Assembly (NCBI RefSeq): GCF_964355755.1 | Contig: NC_092677.1 | Span: 10,810,601 to 10,874,600 of the forward strand | Source of the DNA: Antedon mediterranea | Lineage: Eukaryota; Echinodermata; Crinoidea; Comatulida; Antedonidae | Length of the DNA: 64,000 nt | Reading direction: 5' to 3' | Notes under the pieces: model-generated | Told to the model about the DNA's origin: nothing | Seen by the model: only the letters and a program-made list of their open reading frames with translations | Database searches by the model: none | Part shown: positions 11,801 through 24,209 of the stretch, one piece after another | How the letters are laid out: the number at the start of each line of letters is the position of its first letter | Numbering within the stretch: the stretch's first letter is position 1 | Translations under genes and position numbers: made by a program

Positions 11801-14800
11801 TGTCAAAGCCATCCATGAAGTCCAACAAAAGAGCAACTTTAAGAACTTGCTTCTGGAGAAGAAGCTTGGAGCTCTTGCGGACACCCTAGAGAAGAAAGAA
11901 GCACAATTGAACGAGGTGCTCTCAGCATCCAACCTTGACCCAACTGCTCTGACTGTAGTCACAAGAAAACTAGAGGTACATTTTTGCTTTATACACCATA
12001 TATGAATAATGAGGTTAAATCAACTGTTAATGTAATATATGCGTATAATCTTACCCCCTAATTTTCAGCAAATTTTATATATATCAGTGGCCGTATTCAC
12101 CATTCACACTTAGGCTAAGGGAAACCTCCTATCTAAGTTAAGTGAAATAGTATGAAGGGAAATACCCCACTCTGTTTGATTAGTGAACATGGTCACCAGA
12201 CTCTGTCATACTGAACCAAGATCTGTACTCAACAACATGTCCTGTTTAAAGTATGTTTTTGTTATATCTGCCCTCTGTAGTTGAAGTTCATGTTTACGTT
12301 GTTCCTTCCTTAACATTACTGATTGATTTATTTAATTTACATACAACATTGATATAAAACACACATAATACAATTAAGCTTCCCTGCAGCTTGGCTAATC
12401 CGCTTAAAAGGTTGTTGCCTCCAAAGCTGTTGGCTCTATTAACTGCAAAGTGCATTAACACAGTAACATCATTCATAGAAGAAACAAACAAATTATTGTT
12501 TTCTTGGTAGCTTTGGTTATACAGTAAACTCTCCCACTACCGGACACCTTTAGACTGTGAATATGTCTGATTTTCCCCAGAAAGTCTGGTATTTGGAATG
12601 TGTTTTTAATGGTAAAAAAGAATTTGGGACCTGGTCTGGTTTTTGGAGAGTTTGTGATTTTTCAGAGATTCTAGTCAATTGCGAGAGTTGACTGTAGTAT
12701 AAACTAATAGTTGTAGTCACTGGATAAAGACCTACAGTATTGTATTAATTTTACATTTTACACAATCATACAAAAAAACATCTTTTCTGAAGCATTTGCG
12801 AGGTTATGGAAAGGTACTAGACCAAAAAGATCATGATTTGACAGACTGAAATTCTTTCAGTACATGGGTTTGTCCCACCAGGGAAGAGTTAACTCTTCCC
12901 TGGTCCCACTTCTATTTCCATATATACATTGTTCCTTTAACAGTGTAATTTGTACAATTTGTGTAGTGGTTTAAAAAACAGAAAGATCCCACACAAAAGC
13001 GGTTTAAAAAACCACAGACTGTGTTTGTAATTTGTTTATTTTTACAATTTTCTAGGATGTTCTTGACTCCAAGAATAGTGCAATTAAGGATCTTCAGTAT
13101 GAACTTGCTAGAGTTTGTAAGGTAAGTCATCTTCCTGATCATCTCTACCAAACATTAAAAAAAGGTTGTTACAAGTCGTGCCATAGAGTAAGGCCACTGC
13201 ACTGCATGTCCGTTTGTGGTTGTACCACATATTCCTAGAAAAATACGTAAATCAGATTTCCTTATAAATTTTAAATGATCTATGAATCTATTATGATGTA
13301 ATGTACTTAAATCATTAGAGAATATCTATCTCTCAGGGCACTCACTTTTACATAATGATGTAATAAATTAAATATACTCCGACACCTCTTTCCCCCCCCC
13401 CCATTCTTCCCCCCCATCCTCTCTCTATCTATGTGGATTATTTAGCATAAACATTGTTCCAAATTTAAAATTGAGGTTTCTTTACTATTTTATGAAATGG
13501 TGTGATAAGCAAATAGTGATTAAAATCTCAGAAGGTAAAGGGAGACCATGATGGTAAGAGAGTGAAGTGTAGGGCGAGGAAAACAAGTGAGAGGTCATGA
13601 TTAAAAGAGAGTGGAATGTAGGGTGAGGAGAAGGAGTGGGAGGTCATGATTAAAATAGAGTGGAGTGTAGGGTGAGGAGAAGGAGGTCATGATTAAAATA
13701 GAGTGGAGTGTAGGGTGAGAAGAAGGAGTGGGAGGTCATGATTAAAAGAGAATGGGGTGTAGGGTGATGAGGAGTGGAAGGTCATGATTAAAAGAGGATG
13801 GAGTGTAGGGTGAGGAAAACAAGTGGGAGGTCATGATTAAAAGAGAATGGAGTGTAGGGTGATGAGGAGTGGGAGGTCATGATTAAAAGAGGGTGGAGTG
13901 TAGGGTGAGGAAAACAAGTGGGAGATCATGATTAAAAGAGAATGGAGTGTAGGGTGATGAGGAGTGGGAGGTCATGATTAAAAGAGGGTGGAGTGTAGGG
14001 TGAGGAAAACAAGTGGGAGGTCATGATTAAAAAAGGGTGGAGTGTAGGGTGAGGAAAACAAGTGGGAGGTCATGATTAAAAGAGAAAGGAGTGTATGGTG
14101 AGGAGAAGGAGTGGGAGGTCATGATTAAAAGAGGGTGGAGTGTAGGGTGAGAAGAAGGAGTGGGAGGTCATGATTAAAAGAGTGTGGAGTGTAGGGTGAG
14201 GAAAACAAGTGGGAGGTTATGATTAAAAGAGAATGGAGTGTATGGTGAGGAGAAGGAGTGGGAGGTCATGATTAAGAGAATGGAGTGTATGGTGAGGAGA
14301 AGGAGTGGGAGGTCATGATTAAAAGAGGGTGGAGTGTAGGGTGAGGAGAAGGAGTGGGAGGTCATGGTTAAAAGAAGTTGGTTGGAGTGTAGCATGAGGA
14401 GAAGATGTAGGAAGTAGCTACACATAAGTTTTTGATTCTTTTCAGTTGTTTACAAAAAATTCAGTTTGTTTTAACAGGATGTGTTAATGCTATACTAAAT
14501 AGTATGTCTATTTTCCAAGTATTTAGATGATTTTATTTTATGATTAAACCAATAAACTACGATAAATGTGTTGTGCACGTACACAAATAAATACTACAAT
14601 GTGCTTCACACTATATGTAGAAATGTCAGTGACTTCACAGACAAAATATTCATGAGATCTTAAAGAGTTTATCACGAATATAGAAATGTATCAATGTTGA
14701 CAGGCTTCCAAAAAACATGCTTTTTAATTTTTCCGGACATTTATCCTCCCGCCATTTAAATCGTTGCCATTTAGTCTTCCCAAGTAATTGCTCATCAATC

Positions 14801-17800
14801 TCATATTCAATGTTATTGAACGTTGGTTGTCCCAGTTTCCATTGAATTCTGTGAAACGTTGATTCATTATGTACAAGTCATGTAAAAAAAATCATACCTT
14901 GATACACACAAAACTATGTAATATATATCTCTGACACTATATTTGATGTTCATCAGGTTAGCTCTGGGCTATCAATCTCTTTACTAGGGACATTGCCCCA
15001 AGTTTGATTTGTATAACAACCTTTGACATTGAATATAAATTGTTTGTAATAAGCATTAGATATGTTTACAATTGAGTAATAGTGTTGATAATATTAGCTT
15101 TTATAAATAGTTCATTACCCTAGGAGATTTGTATATATTACTTGACCTTTGACATGTTTATATTATTGGAGAGTAAAAATATCAGAACAAACAACTTCAC
15201 TTAACTTAATTTATTTCTGTGCTTTTTTTAGCAGTGAAGTAGTTGTATATAATATATCCAGATACAGAACCTCTATTTTGGGGACAACATCCCTGTTTTT
15301 ACCCCTATGCTATTGTATTTTGTAGTTTGTTGTAGGACTTCAGACACTCTTGTGTTATGGCACATTTTTGCCGTCACAACCCCTTGACTGATTGTGTTGA
15401 ATAAATAAATGAAATGAAAATGAAATGAAGGGGACAGAAGGTGTCTCCTTTCTACTTTAATCATTGGTTAATTTCTCATATCATTCAGATCTAAATTTAA
15501 TCTAAACATGTCTTCATTAAACAAACCTTTACCCTTTAAACATGTTCATCAACCTAAATCTCTATTCATCTAAAAATGTTATGTAACAGTCTATCAAGAA
15601 ATTACAGAGATAATAATGTTTTAAACATAACAGCAGAATGTTTCGTTGAATTTATGCGGCATATTCGACTTAAAGCAGCCGATTACGTCAATTGGGAGGC
15701 TTGTTCGCATTAAACGCTTTTTATTGTTTGTGTAATGTGCATAACCGAGGCAATAACTGTATCCAGGGTTGTCATCAGAATTGGATGTAATGATACTATC
15801 TAGTTGGGTTTCTCATTACAATCTCATATTTATGTTTTTGAGGAGCTGTGCAACATTATTTTTTGCATTTTCCATTAAAAATGCTTTATTATTATTATTA
15901 TTATAATTTTAAATAATCATTTTACTGTATTGTAATTGCATAATTAAAATTAGTAGTTCTTTATATTTTACAGAATATTAATTAATATAATATACAGTTA
16001 ATATATAGTTAATTATGACTTACAATGATGATGACTTGTTACCATGGCAGCAACAATCGCTATAGTGATTATCAAAAATTTCAAATCTATCAGTGTTCTA
16101 ACTTGATAAAAAGATTGACATTTAAAAATAAAATAATTAAAAATAACAGGAGCATAATAACTTCACGTTGCTCTATGTTTTTATTACGCAGTAGGTTGTT
16201 GACTCCTATCAGTGAGTCATTCTGCCTCATGTTAATGTAATTCAGGATGGCTTACGTGCAAAATCATGTGCTTTCTCTATTAGCAACTTGTTCATCGTCA
16301 GCTTCTTAAAGAAATACATAATTAATATATAAATTTTTGTTTAGGAGCTCGAGAGACCTTGAAATAGAAAAAGGTAGACGGAACAAAGTTCCACTCCAAG
16401 AACATTTATGTAAAGTTTGTAATTTAAGTTTAATCGAAGATGAAGTTCATTGTATGTTAATTTGGCCTTTTTTAGAATTCTCAGAAGCAAATAAATCCTG
16501 AAGTTTTATTGTACATTTCCATTTAAAGTTCAAACTATTAATGAACAATAACATTTTGATACAAGAGATCGAAAATTTCGTGTTTTGCGGTCACAAAAAA
16601 CAAAACTATTATGCAACATTGTAGAAATTAACTAGTTTTTACTTTTGTTGAATATAAGGCATGATGCCTATGTATGTTATGTATATTGTTTGAAGGTTTG
16701 TGAGGAGTGAGGACGAAAGCATATTGATCGAAACATCTAGAAACTCAAAAGTTCTTTTCAGAACTAATATACGTGGTGTACGGCAAACTTTATGTATGTA
16801 TGTTATGAATAAATCCATGAAAAAGGGAAATGATAAGTGAAGTTGTAGCTTGATTTGGCTACCGTTCCTAGAGTCCTAGGTTTAAGTCCAGTCATATGCC
16901 ATCCCAAAATAATTGTCAACATTTATTTAGGCCTACGGTACTTAATATACTGTACTTAATATACTGTACTTAGCATGCACAATTTAAGAAAGGGCACTAT
17001 AGCCTCTGTGTAGACCTTAAAACCAAGATAGTTGATTTGAAAAGCTCTGTCGTGTTAAAAAACTCTAGTAATTAGAAAAAGGTTGGTTCAAATCCCCAAA
17101 CTATCGTTTTCCTTGCCAGTTCTTTGTTGAAACTGAGAGTAATAAATGCAGAATGACGAAATCAAACTAGTCTGTATTACAAAGTTCAATGCATTTTAGA
17201 GTATAGTTTGTTTAAAACTTATTACATTAATGTTCTATGAAAGTAAAACTGAGAACATATTTAAGACCAATCTATTAAAATCAATGTTAGCGGCAATTGT
17301 TTTGTATTTGGTCATCAATATGCAAATGCGTATATGCGACGGTAGTCTGCTACTACGGGTTGTCCTCAGTTTCGAATCCCAGATTTTTAAATAGTAGACC
17401 TTATAATGAAATGAACTTTTTAATCCAATTTGCCGAAATCTAGGAGATGGGACACGATCTTTGCCTTATTTGGAGTGTATTTATCCATTAACACTGAGAG
17501 ACTATGAGAATTATAACAAGTTTGGCACAAAATGGTGTTTCATACTTGATTACAGACAAAAATCAAAACGCTGAATAGACTAGTACAAATCAACATAACT
17601 GATAAAGGAGATAACTATGGCATAGACTTTGGGGCCTCGGATCTTACGCGGGCTCCTGAGACCCATTAGGAACAAACAAGCATTAAAATATATCAAAAAG
17701 GCCAGTAATCTCAAGACTTGGAGGCCAGGTAGCAAGGTTACCCCACTATATTTTGTCTGATGATGGGAACACAACGTGTGTACTTATTTTGTTAAACCCT

Positions 17801-19072
17801 TATTTAAACGTACTACATTGATAATCTAACAGATCTATCTTATAATCTTGTTTTTACTAAGGAGATTATGTAGACAGGATACCCTTTGCATAAGATCAGG
17901 TATTTCAAAGGGGAATTTTCTACAATGTAATCCTACCATGGAGAGGAAAACCTGCATCATCCTACTGATATTTTGTACTCCTGTTTTTAGGGTTGTTGTT
18001 TTTTCATTTCTCTTATTGCATTCAGTGTTCTCACAATTTTGAAAGCAATTTTTTACAATTAAGTAAGATATCAAATCAAAAATATAATTTACAAGCAAAA
18101 GCTCTATCTGCACTATCACATCTTATGTGACAAAAAAAATGTGACGTGCCCATATATGGACATGATGATGTCATATCACTACCATATTTGGACACATCAC
18201 ACTTTTTTGTCAAACTTACTGTAGACTGTATTGTGTAGAGAGCTTTAGTAGTTAAAAGAAATTCTAAACCGTGATATACTGATATACTTTCCTTGAAGAT
18301 AAGGAAATCTGTGAAAATGAGAAATTACATATTTAACAAATAATTAGTGTTTAAAAAAAATTTAAATTTTTCTATTTAAATATTTATAATTTTTCAGGGG
18401 GACATTGTGTGGATATAATGAATAATTTTAATGATATTTTTTCTATTCATTGAGAAAAAGGTGTCATTCTTTTTGTCTTAACCTGCTGCTATTGTATGGC
18501 TTATTTCATATTATCTTGTCTTTGTTTAACCAGTAGGACAATGGTTCAATTGAACTATATACTTTTTGTGTGGGCTGTTGCTGGCAGATTGCCAATGATG
18601 CAATAATAAACTTTTAAAACGAAATTGTTTCCTTGTGATCATTAATTTTTAATGTCACTTCGATGTCTGTTTTGTATCCTTTATATTTTCCATTATTGCA
18701 ATAAGTACAAAGAAAAGTTATAGGGAGGAGAAGTAGGGTTGTCCAGCCATCCTCTCCTCCCCACCCCCATTTCAAAATCCTGGACCTGCCACTTAAGTAC
18801 TATTAAAACAACCACAACAGTACGTAACTCTACTATATATAACTAGTTTACATATACAGTTTTTAAATTTCTTATTTTAAATTTATCTTCTTTATTTAAT
18901 AATTTATTTTTTCTTCTTTTAGGCTCACAACGATTTGCTAAGAACTTATGAATCGAAACTTCAAACATTTGGCGTTCCAACAGAAGAACTCGGTTTTAAG
19001 CCGTTGGAAAGTACAGTTGGAGGGCAGCAGCTTGGCCAAGGGTCCGCAGGTCTTGTTGCTGCTCCAACTTAG
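5859..19072 (+). CDS. GAS8: GAS8 / DRC4, nexin-dynein regulatory complex subunit
   Basis: Model: join(5859..5861,6558..6674,8197..8394,8790..8996,9488..9542,9916..10121,10711..10878,11344..11430,11766..11975,13056..13121,18923..19072), 488 aa, close to the usual 478. DRC4 is a coiled-coil subunit of the nexin-dynein regulatory complex that links doublet microtubules in motile cilia. The protein opens [14 protein letters not shown], then [17 protein letters not shown], and continues as nearly unbroken coiled coil with family blocks such as [63 protein letters not shown] and ASNLDPTAL. It ends GFKPLE...[10 protein letters not shown]. The first coding exon is only the ATG (ATG|GTAAGT). All junctions keep frame. 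Introns 2 and 10 hold large tandem arrays. Confidence 0.97.
6750..8168 (+). repeat. 22/26-bp minisatellite in GAS8 intron 2
   Basis: About 1.4 kb of tandem units. The short unit is AATATCTCACAATAATACTTAC (22 bp); a longer form has an extra ATAT (26 bp). It fills almost all of intron 2 (6675-8196). Variant units recur with a higher-order spacing: ATACGTAC at about 7601 and 7879, and CAATAATATA at 7641 and 7919, both 278 bp apart. Most units contain ATACTTAC, whose complement GTAAGTAT is a consensus splice donor. Confidence 0.95.
9230..9247. repeat. (TA)n microsatellite
   Basis: A short run of about nine TA dinucleotides in GAS8 intron 4. Confidence 0.8.
9559..9712. mobile_element. Palindromic MITE, CTCTGTCTACAC family, copy 1
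   Basis: The ends are inverted repeats (CTGTCTACACTATCAAACTAG and CTAGTTTGATAATGTAGACAG). The middle carries GGACATGATGTCAT and ACTACCATATTTGGGCA. It lies in GAS8 intron 5. The family has over a dozen copies in this window and is non-coding. TA duplications flank some better copies, which suggests a Tc1/mariner-type mobiliser. Confidence 0.75.
10178..10246. mobile_element. Truncated MITE of the CTCTGTCTACAC family
   Basis: It starts AAAGCTCTGTC and jumps straight to the centre (ATATCACCACCATATTTAAGCATAT), then to GTTTGATAGTGTAGACAGA. It is an internally deleted copy in GAS8 intron 6. Confidence 0.6.
10331..10477. mobile_element. Palindromic MITE, CTCTGTCTACAC family, copy 2
   Basis: Both ends are intact: TAAAGCTCTGTCTACATTATC on the left and GAGTGTAGACAAAGCTTTA on the right, with TA at each end. 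The central part is inverted relative to copy 1 (TATGGTAGTGATATGATATC). It lies in GAS8 intron 6. Confidence 0.75.
11577..11697. repeat. 28-bp perfect inverted repeat in GAS8 intron 8
   Basis: The left arm 11577-11604 starts AAAGATAAGATTTTC and ends TGAAAGAG; the right arm 11670-11697 is its exact reverse complement. The loop is 65 bases. In the pre-mRNA it would form a strong hairpin. It could be a small foldback element; I see no clear target duplication. Confidence 0.8.
12520..12696. mobile_element. Pogo-like MITE
   Basis: Terminal sequences TACAGTAAACTCTCCCAC and (complement) TACAGTCAACTCTCGCAA form an imperfect inverted repeat, with CTACCGGACACC just inside. This resembles pogo/Tigger-type elements. 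It is non-coding and lies in GAS8 intron 9. Confidence 0.55.
13540..14410 (+). repeat. About 44-49-bp minisatellite in GAS8 intron 10
   Basis: About 18 units alternate between long and short forms; each holds GGGAGGTCATGATTAAAAGA and GGAGTGTAGGGTGA. Long units include GAGGAAAACAAGT or GAGGAGAAGGAGT; shorter ones have GATGAGGAGT. It is purine-rich on the plus strand. Confidence 0.95.
15300..15425 (+). mobile_element. Possible LINE 3' end
   Basis: The stretch ends in a repetitive tail AATAAATAAATGAAATGAAAATGAAATG, typical of non-LTR retrotransposon 3' ends. No coding part is recognisable next to it. Confidence 0.35.
16346..16501 (+). mobile_element. LINE reverse-transcriptase C-terminal remnant
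   Basis: One frame reads [13 protein letters not shown] then [17 protein letters not shown] and LEFSEANK before a stop. This is the usual ending of non-LTR retrotransposon proteins: a CxxC knuckle, then an ED..H....CP block, here with a Trp in place of the last Cys. Only the last 50 codons remain. It lies in GAS8 intron 10. Confidence 0.7.
18101..18247. mobile_element. Palindromic MITE, CTCTGTCTACAC family, copy 3
   Basis: It starts AAAGCTCTATCTGCACTATC and ends TGTGTAGAGAGCTTT, with the shared middle ATATGGACATGATGATGTC. The right arm has diverged. It lies in GAS8 intron 10. Confidence 0.7.
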
Positions 19073-19147
19073 CAATGCTTCTCACGCCATCTCTTCACTT
19101 GTAAACACATAAAATCAATATACTGTAACATAATACCGTTAAAACCT

Positions 19148-19153
19148 AATAAA
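19148..19153 (+). terminator. GAS8 polyadenylation signal
   Basis: AATAAA lies 76 bases after the GAS8 stop and is followed by a genomic A-run. Confidence 0.6.
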
Positions 19154-19289
19154 TACAAAAAAAAAAATGTAGTGTGGAGTCTGTCAATACATTTATTATG
19201 TTAATATGAACAAATAGTATTCAAATTAAAGACCACATGGGAAAGCAAAGCTGTATTTTGAATTCATCCAGGTTGCAACAAATGGTTAC

Positions 19290-19690
19290 TAATTATTCAG
19301 AGTCACATAAATAGGCAAGCTGTGTTTTTTATTTATCACTATTCCAAATCATAATAAAGTGGTCACTAATTAGAGTATGGTAACATGAGGCATGCTGTAT
19401 TTTGTATTCATTCCAAATCACAATAAAGTGGTCACTAATTAGAGTATGGTAACATGAGGCATGCTGTATTTTGTATTCATTCCAAATCACAATAAAGTGG
19501 TCACTAATTAGAGTATGCTAACATGAATAGGCATGCTGTATTTTGTATTCATTCCAAATCACAATAAAGTGGTCACTATAATTAGAGTATGGTAACATGA
19601 ATAGGCATGCTGTATTTTGTATTTATTCCAGATCACAATAATATAAAGTAGTCACTAATTACAGTACATGAATAGGCAAGCTATATTCTG
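19290..19690 (+). repeat. 69-bp tandem repeat just after GAS8
   Basis: About five to six units, each with GTCACTAATTAGAGTATGGT, AACATGA and GGCATGCTGTATTTTGTATT, then ATTCCAAATCACAATAAAGTG. Each well-preserved unit contains AATAAA. The first and last units are degraded. It begins about 220 bases after the GAS8 stop. Confidence 0.9.
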
Positions 19691-22140
19691 TACAGTATTT
19701 ATCAAAGTCAACATGTGGTTCCTAATTAGAATCATTTTAAAAGTGTAAAAATAATATCCGTGTACAAATCTGTGAATAAATTTTAAATTGTGTTGTTGTT
19801 TTTAGTGAATAAATAATAGATATTTATACTATTAGCAGTTGTTTTTTTTTTCAACCTGTCAATCATAATGTTTTGCATAATATAAGTTTACAATCTTTTT
19901 AGATTTTTGTTTATTCAACCTACAAAATCAATGATGCTTTGTAAAAAACATTTATGGTGGTAGGCTCCATATATTTTTAGAAAAATTTGATTTGTGTGTT
20001 TTTATTTATATTTATATTGTGTTTTTGAATAGGTTTTGAAAAAAAACACCATTGATTCTATATAGAAGTGTCCTTGTTTGTATTTATATTTTTAAAATTT
20101 TCCATTTCATCATAGGAGAATTGACATAGAATACATTATTACGATTAATAATAATAGGTCAAGACTCGTTCAGAGCTTAGTCACGCTTGAATGAACCTTG
20201 AAAGACAAACGTTCCATTGACCTTCACGAGAAGCGGCACTTTGGAATTATTGTTTGATCAATTGAATCGTATTGAATTTATGCTGAAAACGTTGTCGCGA
20301 TGACGAATATCTCACCTGTTAGCTCCAACACAAAGGATTTTGGACACATTTCCATTAAAAATGTTTCGTAATCATTGAAACTGGTAGGGTCTTATAAACA
20401 TATTTAAAGACATATTTGTAAGTGGGGAGTTTTATTTTTTGAAGCGTATACTTAGAAATATTTATTTTGAGATGAGGTTTTTAACCATAAATTTATTTTT
20501 AGAAACATTCGTAAATGGGGTCGGGGATTTTATGTTACGTATTTTTAGTTGATTACTCACAATAGACCCTATACAGTACATATCGACTGACGATGACGCA
20601 CAGATGAAGTATAAAATGTCGAGAAAACGATTAATTAAAAAACTACACCCGTCCTCCCGCTAAAATGTCTACGTTTTATTTATTTCTTTTCATTACAAAA
20701 AGTATATGAAGCCTAAAACAGGAAGGTTTGGGTGCAGGGGGTATAAGGTACCTAGATTGGTATCCAGGGTCGCAATCAATAGATTTTTTTGTGCAATTAT
20801 CACACCCGCCCCCTCCCCTTGTACCCTGTATTTTATGAAGTCCTATACATTAAATCAATAATCATAGGCAACCAATATATTATTAACTCATCATCATCAA
20901 TTCTGGCTGTGCTAAAAGACGGTTTTTAATGGAAATAATGAAAATGACGAAATTTATACATCGTCAATCCCAATCAATACAATTGCATGGTCGAAGAATT
21001 CTGCATCAAAAATAAAATTTCCAAATTATTTATATATAGTAAGTATATTACGTGATAAAATCCAATCGCATGACCACTTTGTTCATTTAAAATCATCAAT
21101 AACAACAATAATAATAATTTTTTTGCAGTATTTTATTACTATTATTCTGACTTGGTCAGGTTGGATATGAGCCAAAACAATTATTTAATACAATCAAATA
21201 CCAAATGATCCTTGCTTCTTTTCAAGCAGAAATATATACCATTTGAAACTACACTTATCTTCGTGATAAATAAAAAAAAATCAATTGCAATTTGAAAACG
21301 TATTTCATCTTTTAGTTTTTAAGTTAACCCGTCATGATTATAATATTTGCAATGTACCTGGATTGGGTACGTGTTTACAATGATGGACACATCCATGGTT
21401 GATTAAAGGAAAACATGGAGGAAAACATTTCTACTCCATGATTAAACCGAGTGTCCACAATGTATTTTTCACTATTTGCTATTCATGTCCCATAACAAAA
21501 CTTTACCATCGATCCCCCTTCGATATCGTTCCTCCGTGGGAATTCATTTCTTAGTGGTTGCTAGGGTGGTGATTCAAAATTTGTGAAACGAATTCTCGGC
21601 GTGAGTCACCAGCTAAATGATGAGTTTCGTCATGTCGAATAATGTGGGTACGTGTGTTTTGATTGTAACGTCACACGTCTCTAGAAGAACGTAAATGTTC
21701 GTTTAAAAGTTCCACTGATGATATACAAATAAAAGACCGCATCAAATCTGCCGTTAACGTTTCATGATGATGATGGGTGTATTTATTTATTTATTTATTT
21801 ATTTGGAATTACACCTTTAGATCGGTGGCACACTTAGTACAAAGGTGCATCCTTCACAAAAACAATATAAAATATAACAATTAATGAATTACATAGAAAA
21901 GTATAAAGGCATAAACAACTATCAACCCCTATCCAGCCCCTCCCCCCCCCCACCCACCCCCAATTTAAATCGATATATACAGTAGATAATTACTTTACAC
22001 AAATGAATACAAAACAAAATATAGTAAAAGTGTATTAAATAAAATCACCTGACTAAATACAGGTTATTACGAAACCCACCAAACCCCCTCACCCACCCCT
22101 TTTCAATTTTAATGTAGCAATGTAGATAACATAGTTATTG

Positions 22141-22560
22141 AGTCATGGAGTTCAGTGAATCATTTCGAAATTTCCATGCTCTTTTTAGGTATCTTTTACA
22201 AAAACTATCCAAAATATTTTCACACTCGTCATCAATTAAATTATCTGAATATCCCAAAATATATTTAAGTTTGTCATTTTCATGGTAAGTATAAAAAGTA
22301 TCATAACATATCTTTGCTGCCATTTCTATACATTTCCACATATAAATTAAATAATTTCTGATTACGTATATTATTTAAAGCTGGACAATTAAGGATGAAA
22401 TGATGGATGTCTTCGTCCTAATTTGTACCGCATAATTTACATTTTTTATTATTATCAATATTCCAATTTGCAGTTCTATCATTCAAAGGTAGAGTATTTG
22501 AACGAACTTTAAATGTTAATGCAGCACCTTCAAAATTAGTTTTATCAGTTAAGTAGTTGT
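22141..22560 (-). mobile_element. LINE 3' fragment (reverse-transcriptase C-terminus)
   Basis: The minus strand translates as TFKVRSNTLPLNDRTANW, then CKLCGTN, a stop, DEDIHHFILNCPALNNIRNQ, and after a frame change a 68-codon open stretch ending DSLNSMTQ. The C-C...H...C knuckle and the LPLNDR block are typical of the end of non-LTR retrotransposon ORF2. At least one stop and one frameshift make it a dead copy. The C-rich and ATTT-repeat sequence at 21780-22140 may be its 3' UTR. Confidence 0.75.
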
Positions 22561-22829
22561 AATGATACAGATTATTGTATTAAGGATTTGTGGCATAACT
22601 AGACACAGACCTTGATTTTTAAAGGATGTGATGCCAGACGATTTTAAAATCTTAAACTGATTTAAAAATCAGTACGGTGTCGTCATCACCATGTATTTTG
22701 TTTCGTGATAACACAGTAGGATATACAGGATACGCCCACTGCGACGGCCTTTGAATAAAATAGGACTACAGTATATAATATCATTATTATTGTTAATTAG
22801 AGTCCAGCATTAAATAGCATTGTACTAAG

Positions 22830-22990
22830 TTTAATTGACAGGCACATGTCATGGGTTCGAATCTTGTTCTCATGCGTTTAAACCCTACAGTAGGCTCTCT
22901 CTGTATAAAAAGAATAGGGCCTACATATTTTTTACGTGAAACTAATTCATTCACAGTAGTCGGACTGACGAAACCCACCTATCTAGATTT
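22830..22990 (+). mobile_element. Probable tRNA-derived SINE fragment
   Basis: CATGGGTTCGAATCTTG is a good Pol III B box, preceded by a weak A-box region and followed by a non-tRNA body. A related copy lies at 53945-54090. Confidence 0.4.
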
Positions 22991-23580
22991 CGAAATACCT
23001 ATTATGAGTCACCGATAATATTATCTATACAAAAGATTAAAATGATGTGGCGAATCAACGAATACGTACTATCTATTGTTTAACTATATTTCGCAATGTA
23101 GTGGAGGCCTAATAATTTCCTGATATTGTTCAAACGAAATGTAGTTGCTTTGATAAACCGTCATCAGTGTAGATTTTTAAGTCACAATTTAATATTAATA
23201 ATAAAGGATCTTGCTAATTTAATAAAATGTCAAAGTTTGAACGTTAGACACAAACCAACCCATTATTATCAATTATTATAATAATATTAATAATAATAAT
23301 ATTATAATACAACTAGAATTTAATAATACAATTATCTGAAAATTAGATTTTAAAACTGTATTATTACTAGCCCTAGTAACTAGTAGGCCTATAAACAATC
23401 ATTTGGACTGGATAGGCCCATGATAGTGTTGACGTTGTACATAGTAGGGCCTACAGCATTTGACCCCCTTTGTTGTGATCAAGCTCAACATAAAATTGCA
23501 CTCAGCTCAATTTATTTGTTGTTTGTGATATTGATAAACACAATTGTTTGCCAATGTAGCTTAGTAAAAGTTACGTTCTC

Positions 23581-24209
23581 TTTTTATCAAAGTTTCAATT
23601 ACTTTAGGCCAAAACATGAAGGTTGTTATTTCTCGAATACGGAAAACGCGACGCGGAGTGTGGCGCGAGAGAACCACCGCGAGGATGCTTTTCGTCGTTG
23701 TGTTAGTTTGCAAAACAAGCTAGGAATACCCTTTTGACGCTTTGATCTAAAAATAGCATAGTTTGTAAAGCATGAAGAAATCACTGGGAAATCCTCTGTA
23801 CATCGATGATTTGATTGGCTAAGTTTCGGTGGCTGGGAAGAAAATAGCATCAAGCGATTGGCTGATACAGCTACATGCAGCCAGAGCATGCTGTTTTTCG
23901 ACGCTTCCATTATCAATAATAGGTAATATTTTTAGATTTTTAAAGTTAATATTTAAATTAAAAACCATTTACATTAAATAAAATATAATTGCGGATACAA
24001 ATGTAATGTTAGGTATAAATTTTTGTTAACTGTTAAGTGTGGCTTATATCAACTAAATTGGTCTTAGTTTCCAGTCGGTATTATTTCCCATCAAAATTAT
24101 AGTAAGGTGGTCTCTTCTGCCTTAAAATTCGTTCACGACGATAGTCTAAAAAAAGGCCTGTAAACAGGAGTTCGTTTTATGTGCTTAGCTTTTCATGATT
24201 ATATTTTAG
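23581..24209 (+). promoter_or_regulatory. Likely MYLIP promoter region
   Basis: A locally GC-richer stretch with GCGACGCGG and GGCGCGAGAG near 23648-23670. Two inverted CCAAT boxes (ATTGG) lie 43 bases apart at 23814 and 23857, each followed by CT. A stop codon, TAG, lies directly before the MYLIP ATG, so translation cannot begin further upstream in this exon. Confidence 0.45.

Larger units (their letters stand above)
19700..23580. other. Gene-poor interval between GAS8 and MYLIP
   Basis: No gene is recognised. Apart from the LINE and SINE remnants listed separately there is AT-rich unique DNA, a (TTTA)n run at 21778-21805 and C-rich tracts at 21933-21960. A less AT-rich patch at 21340-21780 has no open frame of note and could be a regulatory element. 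Confidence 0.6.
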
